Position numbers and translations under genes: made by a program | Source: Thioflexithrix psekupsensis | GTDB lineage: Bacteria > Pseudomonadota > Gammaproteobacteria > Beggiatoales > Beggiatoaceae | Reading direction: 5' to 3' | DNA: 64,000 nt | Assembly (NCBI RefSeq): GCF_002149925.1 | Contig: NZ_MSLT01000006.1 | Span: 620,001 to 684,000, forward strand | Shown here: positions 18,005-25,220 of the stretch, piece after piece | How the letters are laid out: each line of letters begins with the position of its first letter | Position numbering within the stretch: position 1 is the stretch's first letter | The notes under the pieces: generated by a model | The model's input: the letters and a program-made list of their open reading frames with translations, nothing else | Database searches by the model: none | What the model was told of the DNA's origin: nothing

Positions 18005-18541
18005 GTGGGACGCAGCCGCTACAAAATTTATGACCAACAAGTCCCCCACTTTCTCACCTGCACCGTCAACGAATGGATACCCCTATTCACACGTCCCGTT
18101 ACCACTCAAATTATCTTAGATTCATTGCGTTACCACCAGCGACATCAAAACCTACGACTATATGCTTATGTCATTTTAGAAAACCATTTGCACTGTATTA
18201 TGCAAGCAGAGAATCTCGGCAAAATCATAAACAGCTTTAAAGCCCATACAGCAAGAGCTTTAATTGATTGTTTAAAACAACAACAAGCCAATAAAATCTT
18301 ACAAAAATTAGCCTTTCACAAACGATTACACAAAAAAGACAGAGATTATCAAGTTTGGGAAGAAGGAAGTCATCCTCAACTCATTGAAAACGAAGCAATC
18401 TTGCGGCAAAAAATAGACTATATTCATTATAATCCAGTGAAACGTGGTTATGTAGATAATCCCACTGACTGGCGATATTCTAGTGCAAGAAATTATGCAA
18501 ATAGGGAAGGCTTGATTCCTGTTTATACAGAATGGTGTTGA
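18005..18541 (+). CDS. REP-associated tyrosine transposase (RAYT), Y1_Tnp family
   Basis: A 178-residue single-strand-specific nuclease of the IS200/IS605-like HUH superfamily, thought to mobilise or spread REP palindromes. The HUH pair is seen as ENHLHCIM (H-x-H) near residue 61. The C-terminal YIHYNPVKRGYVDNPTDWRY is the RAYT signature with the presumed catalytic tyrosine among its Tyr residues. It starts at GTG 18005 with AAGGAC upstream. It is directly flanked by inverted REP sequences. It looks complete. Confidence 0.92.
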   Translation: MGRSRYKIYDQQVPHFLTCTVNEWIPLFTRPVTTQIILDSLRYHQRHQNLRLYAYVILENHLHCIMQAENLGKIINSFKAHTARALIDCLKQQQANKILQKLAFHKRLHKKDRDYQVWEEGSHPQLIENEAILRQKIDYIHYNPVKRGYVDNPTDWRYSSARNYANREGLIPVYTEWC

Positions 18542-18546
18542 TTCAT

Positions 18547-18592
18547 GACGCGGCGCGTCTGGACTGCATTCCCACATGGCATGTGGGAACGA
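18547..18592. repeat. REP palindrome pair, right of the RAYT gene
   Basis: GACGCGGCGCGTC (18547-18559) is followed by a palindrome TTCCCACATGGCATGTGGGAA (18569-18589, the 21-base core). This is the reverse complement arrangement of 17932-17980, so the RAYT gene sits between inverted REP units. Confidence 0.9.
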
Positions 18593-18607
18593 GGGGAAAG
18601 GGCTTTT

Positions 18608-18916
18608 TTACTTTTGTAACCCTTTAATAATATTGTATAAAGCTAATCTGTATTTGGGATCAAGATTTTGGAGTAATTTTAGTAGCTCCTCATCTGTAAT
18701 TGGTTCATTTTTCTCGATTTCCACTCCGAATAGCAAAAACGCAGGTTCAACCCCTAATGTTTGTGCTACTTTCAGAGTATTTTCCATTGTAATAGCTCCC
18801 CCCTTTTCCCATTTGTAAACCGCTTGGACTTTCAAGCCTACGGCTTCGGCTAATTTGGCTGCGCTGATGCCTTTTTGTTGCATTAGCCCTTTTAATCGTT
18901 CTGCAAATGAACTCAT
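18608..18916 (-). CDS. XRE-family (Cro/CI-type) helix-turn-helix regulator
   Basis: A 102-residue DNA-binding protein. The HTH_3 domain occupies residues 3-60: FAERLKGLMQQKGISAAKLA, the recognition helix AVGLKVQAVYKWEKGG, and NTLKVAQTLGVEPAFLLFG. The short C-terminal tail is acidic and helical (ITDEELLKLLQNLDPKYR), a likely dimer region. Single-domain regulators of this kind often repress themselves and a divergent gene. A palindrome-like TAACTGTTA with TTGACA nearby lies in the upstream region (about 18951-18974) and could be the operator. Divergent to it is only a 21-codon ORF, so the partner may be lost. Confidence 0.85.
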   Translation of the reverse strand: MSSFAERLKGLMQQKGISAAKLAEAVGLKVQAVYKWEKGGAITMENTLKVAQTLGVEPAFLLFGVEIEKNEPITDEELLKLLQNLDPKYRLALYNIIKGLQK

Positions 18917-19013
18917 GTTTTTTATTTTATCCTTATGGTTGACAAATAATAACTGTTAGTGTACCTTTTTATCCTTTCAGTTTCAATTACAATCTTGTTA
19001 AGAGGATATTCCT

Positions 19014-19079
19014 ATGAAATTTGAAAATCTGTATTTTAATAGCGACACAAGCCGAAAAGATCGCAACTCGCTTATTTAA
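19014..19079 (+). CDS. 21-codon ORF divergent from the XRE regulator
   Basis: ATG 19014 is preceded by a good ribosome site (AAGAGGA, 19000-19006) and a TTGACA-like element further up, but the frame ends after MKFENLYFNSDTSRKDRNSL and one more residue. It may be a truncated gene that once belonged to the XRE regulator, or a spurious frame. No function can be proposed. Confidence 0.25.
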   Translation: MKFENLYFNSDTSRKDRNSLI

Positions 19080-19179
19080 AACCTCCACCCCCCAAAAAAT
19101 CCTCATCCACCCCCAAATCGTGTAAAATGAGCAGGTCAACTTGAATTTACCTCCACTCGCTCAAGGTTTCTGCTCAACA

Positions 19180-20694
19180 ATGACCACCTCAACCGATACC
19201 TTCCATCATACCAATACAGACGACACCCTAGAACCCATCGCCATTATTGGCATGAGTTTACAAGTTCCCGGTGCCGATAATTTAGAACGCTTTTGGCAGA
19301 ATTTACGCGATGGCGTGGAATCCATTACTTTTTTTGATGATGCCACCTTGCGTGCGGCTGGAATCGATGAAGCCACTTTACAACACCCAAATTACGTCAA
19401 AGCCTTTGGCTGGATCGACGGCATAGAACAATTTGATGCCGAATTTTTTAACCTCTCCGCCCGCGAAGCCCAAATATTAGACCCCCAACATCGCCTTTTC
19501 TTACAACACGCTTGGCACGTATTAGAACACGCCGGCTATGATCCCCATCACTACGATGGACGCATTGGCATCTACGCCGGCGCAGGCATGAATCACTACT
19601 TGCTGCACAACATTTTGCCGAATCCCGATGTGATTAATACGATTGGCGGTTGGTCAGTCGTCATGAGCAATGACAAAGATTTTATTCCGACGCGAGCCGC
19701 GTATCAACTTGACTTAATTGGGCCAAGTGCTTGTATTAGCACGGGATGTTCAGCTTCATTGGTGTGCGTGGCGATGGCCGCGCAAACGCTACTCAACAAC
19801 CAAGCCGATATGATGATCGCTGGCGGCATCACCGTACAACTCACAGAACCCAGTGGCTATTGGTATCAAACAGGCAACATCATGTCGCCTGATGGTCACT
19901 GCCGCCCTTTCGACGCGCAATCACAAGGCACGCTGGATGCCAACGGAATTGGATTAGTCTTACTAAAACGCCTCAGCGATGCCATTGCTGATGGTGATAC
20001 GATTCACGCCTTAATTCGGGGTTTTGCGGTCAACAACGACGGCGCGGACAAAATCGGCTACACCGCGCCCAGTATTGCAGGACAAACCGCTGTCGTCGCC
20101 GACGCATTAGAAATGGCCGGCCTCAGCGCAGACCACATCAGTTACATCGAAGCCCACGGCACCGCGACCCCACTGGGCGATCCCATAGAAGTCACCGCTT
20201 TAACGCAAGCCTTTCGCCAAAGTACCCAACGCCAGCGTTATTGTGCCTTGGGATCGGTGAAATCGAATGTTGGCCATTTAGACACGGCAGCAGGTGTGGC
20301 GGGTTTAATTAAAACCGTTCTCGCATTACAAAATGAAGCCATTCCGACTACATTGCATTATCAACAAGCGAATCCAAAAATTGATTTTGCCCACAGTCCG
20401 TTTTACGTCAATGCCAAATTACAACCGTGGCCGCGTCAAGCAGAAAATCCGCGCCGTGCGGGTGTGAGTTCGTTGGGAATTGGGGGAACAAATGCGCATA
20501 TTATTCTCGAAGAAGCCCCCGCAATTACGCCTGATACAGATGGCGACAACGACACGCCTCGCGTATGGCAACTACTTTGTCTTTCGGCTAAGACCGAAAC
20601 CGCATTACAACAAGCGACTGAACGCCTCATAGAACACCTGATCGCCCATCCAGAACAGCCACTGGCCGACATGGCTTACACTTTATCTGTATGA
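19180..20694 (+). CDS. Type I polyketide synthase, ketosynthase part (ends at in-frame TGA)
   Basis: A 504-residue ketosynthase domain. Seen: EPIAIIGMSLQVPGADNLER at the N-terminus, EAQILDPQHRLFLQHAW, the nucleophile region GPSACISTGCSASLVC (usual consensus DTACSSSL), the catalytic His motifs EAHGTATPLGDPIE and SNVGHLDTAAGVAGL, and GIGGTNAHIILEE. It ends at TGA 20692-20694 where the KS-AT linker consensus has a glycine. The frame continues open beyond the TGA into the acyltransferase, so the two open frames are one gene split by a single nonsense change, or joined by read-through. ATG 19180 is the first good start; the ribosome site is weak. Confidence 0.85.
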   Translation: MTTSTDTFHHTNTDDTLEPIAIIGMSLQVPGADNLERFWQNLRDGVESITFFDDATLRAAGIDEATLQHPNYVKAFGWIDGIEQFDAEFFNLSAREAQILDPQHRLFLQHAWHVLEHAGYDPHHYDGRIGIYAGAGMNHYLLHNILPNPDVINTIGGWSVVMSNDKDFIPTRAAYQLDLIGPSACISTGCSASLVCVAMAAQTLLNNQADMMIAGGITVQLTEPSGYWYQTGNIMSPDGHCRPFDAQSQGTLDANGIGLVLLKRLSDAIADGDTIHALIRGFAVNNDGADKIGYTAPSIAGQTAVVADALEMAGLSADHISYIEAHGTATPLGDPIEVTALTQAFRQSTQRQRYCALGSVKSNVGHLDTAAGVAGLIKTVLALQNEAIPTTLHYQQANPKIDFAHSPFYVNAKLQPWPRQAENPRRAGVSSLGIGGTNAHIILEEAPAITPDTDGDNDTPRVWQLLCLSAKTETALQQATERLIEHLIAHPEQPLADMAYTLSV

Positions 20695-20718
20695 CGACAT
20701 CCGTTTGCTTATCGTCGC

Positions 20719-23700
20719 GTGATACTTTGTCGAGATCACAATGAAGCGGTTCATGCGCTACAAACGCAAAACCCACAACGTGTATTTACGCAGCACGTGA
20801 CACAAAACACTTCCGTGGCGTTTTTATTTCCCGGCATGGGCGCGGAATACTTGGGCATGGCTAATACCTTATATCAACAAGAGCCGTTATTCCGCGAGGC
20901 TGTAGAAGATTGTTTAGTACATTTGCGCCCGTTGGGCATTAATTTGACCGACTTAATCAGCAGTCACAACCCCAGTGATGGATTACAAGGTATTCCTTAT
21001 CGTCATGCGCCTGTAGCCTTATTTGTTGTGGGTTACGCGCTGGCTAAATTTTGGCAGCGGTGCGGCGTAGAACCTGCGGCCATGTTAGGATACAGCGGTG
21101 GCGAATACACGGCAGCGTGTTTAAATTACGTATGTAGTCTTGAAGCCATGTTGACCATCATGGTGATCAGCGGCCAGACCATGGAAACCTTATCCGAAGG
21201 GGCATTATTGGCCGTGGCTGCGCCAGAACAGCAAGTCAAAGAACAACTTAACGGAGATTCATTAAGCATCGCGGCGATCAATGGCCCCTTACAATGCGTG
21301 GTCGCAGGCACAGTAGAGGCGATTGAAGCATTAAGCACCCGTTTACAACAAGCCAATATCCCCTGCCATCGCGTACCGGGACAGCGGGCGTTCCATTCTT
21401 CCTTAGCCGAGCCATTGGCTGCCAGATTACACAGCGCATTTCAAAACGTATCCTTACACGCGCCCCAAACCGCGTGGCTGTCGGGTGTGACAGGGCAATG
21501 GATTACGCCGCAAGAAGCCACTGATCCGCGTTATTATGCGGAAAAAATCACCTTAAAACCCGTGCGTTTTGCCGACAGTGTAACTCCGTTATTGAGCGAG
21601 CCTGATTTATTATTATTAGAAGTGGGGCCGGGGCAAGTGTTGACTCCTTTGGTGTTGCAACATCCAAAATGGTCACGAGAACAACGGGTTATCGCGTCGC
21701 AACTGGATCCGCGCTATGGTCAATCGGAACATGCGGCTTTATTGACGGCTTTGGCGAAATTGTGGTTATCGGGGGTTGACATCGATTGGCAGGGCTTTTT
21801 TGCGTTGGAGTCGCGTCGTCGTTTGCCGCTCCCCACGTATCCCTTCCAAACGCAACGCCACTGGATCGATCCCAAGCCATTAACCCCCACTTCTGTCACA
21901 CAACAGCAGACCAAAAAGAAGACAAACATCAGTGATTGGTTTTACGTACCGACTTGGCAACGGATCGCCTTATCTCCTGCGCCTCTTCCGCCTGCGGACA
22001 ATGAACGTTGGTTAATTATTGGCAAGGCAAATGTGGCTATTTCTTTGTATAAACAGCTAAAAAGCCGCGGTTGTGCAGTAATTTGGGGGCAATTTGGCAC
22101 AGAATTTAGCAAAATGAGCGCGGAATGTTATCAAATTGGGCTTGATGATCCCCAATCGTACTTTAAACTGTGTCAAAACATGGCTGAACAGGGCTTTATT
22201 CCCACCCATATTGTGCATACAGGCTTAGTGAACAGCCCAAAAGGCGCGGGATTGGCGTATGGTTTTTACAGTGTGTTATACCTCATGCAAGCCCTGACAC
22301 AACAATGGATAGGCGAAGCCGCACGCCTACATGTGTTGAGTAACACCATGCAATCTGTGCTGGGAACGGAATCGTTAGTGATTGAAAAATCAGCCGTTTT
22401 AGGCTTACTCAAAGTGATTCCCCAAGAGTTTAGCCATTTGATTTGTAGTAGTCTTGATCTGGATGGCGAAGGCGCAGATGTGGATTGTATTGCACAAATT
22501 CTTGATGAATGCCGCAGCTCTCATTCTCGTCGTACTGTTGCCTTACGTGCGGGACATCGCTGGGAGCAGCACGTGACTGCGGTATCACTTCCTGTTGCAC
22601 AAAACAGCGAGGGGCTGAAACAAGACGGTGTTTACCTTATCACGGGCGGTTTAGGGCGCATTGGCTTGTTATTAGCAGAATTTTTAGCAGAGCGGGTTCA
22701 CGCCAAATGTGTGCTATTAAGCCGTAGAACTTTACCTGACTCTTCGCAATGGACTGATTATTTAAGTAAAAATAAACCCGATGATCCCAATTATCAAGTG
22801 ATCACTCGTTTGCAAAATATTCGATCTTTGGGCGGGGATTACGAATTGATGACAGGAGATGTGGCCGATACGCAAGCCTTACAACAAGCCATTTCTCAAG
22901 CTAAACAACGTTTTAAGCGACTTGATGGTGTGTTTCATGCGGCGGGACTGGTGGGAGATGAGTCCATTCGCTTAATTGCCCAAACGGATCGGGATTATTG
23001 TGAAAAACATTTTCAAGGTAAATTATACGGTATTTTGGCTTTATCTCAAGTTTTACGTGATGAACCCATTGATTTTGTGATGCTTTTTTCTTCTCTGTCT
23101 TCAATATTAGGTGGCTTGGGTTTTGGCGCGTATGCGGCGGGGAACTGCGTTTTAGATGCGGTTGCCCAGCAGTGTGACACAAAAAATCATTGGTTAAGCG
23201 TCAATTGGGATGGTTGGGCGTTTGAAACACAAGAACACGACAGCGGCAAAGTCGGTGCCAGTTTAGAAGCCTTAGCCATGCAGTGCCATGAAGGCTTAAA
23301 AGCCTTGCAAACGGCTCTTTTATACAAAAATCATCGACAACTGATTGTTTCAACAGGTGATTTAAACTCACGTATTTCACAATGGGTAGAAACGGATACG
23401 AGTGACGCGGGCGCGATTTCTTTTGACACGACGGCAAAAAATAATCGCCCGCATTTAATGACCGATTATCACGCGCCACGCGATGACATTGAAGCCAATA
23501 TGGCGCGATTATGGCAGGGATTATTAGGCATTGATCCAATTGGCATTTATGATAATTTCTTTGAATTGGGTGGCAATTCATTATTAATGACGCAATTGAT
23601 CACCCATATTCGCAAATCATTCCATATTGAATTGTCATTAACCGATTTATTTAACGCGCCTTTTGTTGCTGATATGGCTGAACAAATTAAAACATTACGC

Positions 23701-23757
23701 GGAGAAAAGCCTGATCGTTCTCTCGACAATAACGATTGGGAAGAGGGAGAATTATAG
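20719..23757 (+). CDS. Type I polyketide synthase, AT-KR-ACP part
   Basis: Continuation of the ketosynthase frame after the TGA. The acyltransferase (residues about 30-350) has FLFPGMGAEYLGM, nucleophile region MLGYSGGEYTAACL (usual GHSxG has His where Tyr stands) and RAFHSSLAEPL, a malonyl-type specificity motif. A ketoreductase structural region (about 410-620) precedes the catalytic ketoreductase (about 635-850) with TGGLGRIGLLLAEFLAE, VFHAAGLVGDES, FSSLSSILGG and YAAGN. An acyl carrier protein (about 915-990) has LGGNSLLMT with the phosphopantetheine serine. There is no dehydratase, enoylreductase or thioesterase, so one reducing module would act alone or iteratively. If initiated independently, GTG 20719 is the nominal start but has no clear ribosome site. 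Confidence 0.85.
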   Translation: MILCRDHNEAVHALQTQNPQRVFTQHVTQNTSVAFLFPGMGAEYLGMANTLYQQEPLFREAVEDCLVHLRPLGINLTDLISSHNPSDGLQGIPYRHAPVALFVVGYALAKFWQRCGVEPAAMLGYSGGEYTAACLNYVCSLEAMLTIMVISGQTMETLSEGALLAVAAPEQQVKEQLNGDSLSIAAINGPLQCVVAGTVEAIEALSTRLQQANIPCHRVPGQRAFHSSLAEPLAARLHSAFQNVSLHAPQTAWLSGVTGQWITPQEATDPRYYAEKITLKPVRFADSVTPLLSEPDLLLLEVGPGQVLTPLVLQHPKWSREQRVIASQLDPRYGQSEHAALLTALAKLWLSGVDIDWQGFFALESRRRLPLPTYPFQTQRHWIDPKPLTPTSVTQQQTKKKTNISDWFYVPTWQRIALSPAPLPPADNERWLIIGKANVAISLYKQLKSRGCAVIWGQFGTEFSKMSAECYQIGLDDPQSYFKLCQNMAEQGFIPTHIVHTGLVNSPKGAGLAYGFYSVLYLMQALTQQWIGEAARLHVLSNTMQSVLGTESLVIEKSAVLGLLKVIPQEFSHLICSSLDLDGEGADVDCIAQILDECRSSHSRRTVALRAGHRWEQHVTAVSLPVAQNSEGLKQDGVYLITGGLGRIGLLLAEFLAERVHAKCVLLSRRTLPDSSQWTDYLSKNKPDDPNYQVITRLQNIRSLGGDYELMTGDVADTQALQQAISQAKQRFKRLDGVFHAAGLVGDESIRLIAQTDRDYCEKHFQGKLYGILALSQVLRDEPIDFVMLFSSLSSILGGLGFGAYAAGNCVLDAVAQQCDTKNHWLSVNWDGWAFETQEHDSGKVGASLEALAMQCHEGLKALQTALLYKNHRQLIVSTGDLNSRISQWVETDTSDAGAISFDTTAKNNRPHLMTDYHAPRDDIEANMARLWQGLLGIDPIGIYDNFFELGGNSLLMTQLITHIRKSFHIELSLTDLFNAPFVADMAEQIKTLRGEKPDRSLDNNDWEEGEL

Positions 23758-23816
23758 AAAAATTCTTCATTATTTCAGGGGGCGCATTGCGTCCCCATTC
23801 ATAGCGAAATTTAGAA

Positions 23817-24767
23817 TTAACGATCCCCTTCATAAGATTGCGTTGTCGTAAATTCAGGATAGGCTTCAATACCACATTCGGCTATATCAATCCCTTCGCG
23901 TTCATCGTGTTCAGACACGCGCAGCCCCACCGCTTTTTTAATTAACCACCAAACCAATAAACTAACGCTAAATACCCATAACATAATGGTTAATAAGCCT
24001 AAAAATTGCGTGGTAAAATGAGCCGTCGCGCAAGAAAATGGCACTGCCATAATTCCCCAAATACCTGATACTCCATGCACGGAAATTGCGCCTACGGGAT
24101 CATCAATTTTTAATTTATCTAAAAGCAATATAGATGAAACAGCACATAAACTGCCCATGCCACCAATAAAAGTCGCCATTAACGGCGAAGGCGTATCAGG
24201 ACTGGCCGTAATCGCAACCAATCCCGCTAATGCACCATTTAAAATTAACGTTAAATCGGCTTTACCAAATAAAATCCGCGCAAAAAATGTTGCCGTAATA
24301 ACGCCACCCACTGCGGCCATATTAGTATTAACAATAACGGCCGCAACGGTATTGGCATCCATAATCGATGCAATGGCTAATTGTGAGCCACCATTAAAAC
24401 CAAACCAACCAAACCATAAAATAATCGTCCCCAATGTCGCTAAAGGTAAATTCGCACCGGGCATGGGGCGGACACGCCCATTCGGCAAATATTTACCCAA
24501 ACGCGGACCTAAAAGTAACACTCCTGCCAATGCCGCCGTCGCGCCCACCACATGTACCACCGCTGATCCCGCAAAATCAATAAAACCCATTTGTTGTAAA
24601 AAACCACCCCCCCAATGCCAAAAACCTTGAATCGGGTAAATAAATCCCGTCATCACCACCGCAAAAAATAAAAATGCCCATAAACTCATGCGTTCAGCCA
24701 CCGCACCCGATACCACCGACATCGCCGTGGCCACAAAAACCACCTGAAAAAAGAATTCCGCCCGCAA
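23817..24767 (-). pseudogene. amt: Ammonium transporter, C-terminal part (frameshifted)
   Basis: Encodes the rest of an Amt/MEP channel: FVATAMSVVSGAVAERMSLW, FIYPIQGFWHWGGGFL, DFAGSAVVHVVGATAALAG, ILWFGWFGFNGGS, GVSGIWGIMAVP and a cytoplasmic tail. It joins the N-terminal frame at 24686-25078 through the six-C run at 24788-24793 (minus-strand G6); one extra G would give SGGENAPLYSLRAEFFF as expected. Together they make a typical Amt of about 420 residues. No glnK is adjacent. It is a pseudogene, a phase-variable gene or a sequencing error; the protein is otherwise well preserved. Confidence 0.88.
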
Positions 24768-25078
24768 AGAATAAAGCGGCGCATTCTCCCCCCACTAAAC
24801 ACTTGACCCACATCATGTTCATTTCCCAATAAAAAACGTAAAGTCGGCCAAATTTCGCCCTGATAGGCTTCACCGGGAAACATCACGTTATAACCCACTA
24901 TCATGTAAACAAAACAAGCCAACGCATATAAGGTTACATTTTTAGTCAAAATTTCTACGGTATTTTTAGCCCGCACTAAACCCGCTTCTAACATGGCAAA
25001 TCCCAACGCCATAAACATCACTAAAATGCCTGCACCCAGCACATATAAAGTGTTCATTGCATATTTTAATTCCACCAT
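24686..25078 (-). pseudogene. amt: Ammonium transporter, N-terminal part (frameshifted)
   Basis: The frame from ATG 25078 (ribosome site GGAGAG just upstream) gives VLGAGILVMFMALGFAMLEA and GLVRAKNTVEILTKNVTLYA, the first helices and signature of Amt channels. It then reaches VGQVFSGG, after which the frame runs into unrelated sequence beyond the G6 tract at 24788-24793. The true continuation is in the frame of the entry at 23817-24767. Confidence 0.88.
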
Positions 25079-25220
25079 TATTAACTCTCCGTATTAATAA
25101 TAAAATTGTGACTACTATAGCAAAATTAATCGATCATACGACACCTGCTTGTGCTAACATTTGTCTGACTCTGAATTTGACCCAATCCCACCCTTTAGCC
25201 TTCAAGCCTACTCACTCAAT

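Noticed and set aside
20692-20694. UGA recoded as glycine in this organism
   Set aside because: The TGA stands at a glycine position, but TGA ends several other well-defined genes here (for example 9588-9590, 50241-50243 and 59835-59837). A recoded genetic code is therefore excluded; a point mutation or error is simpler.
23757-23816. Terminator between the PKS and amt genes
   Set aside because: GGGGGCGCATTGCGTCCCC can form a hairpin, but neither strand has a following T run and the stem is imperfect; kept out of the list.
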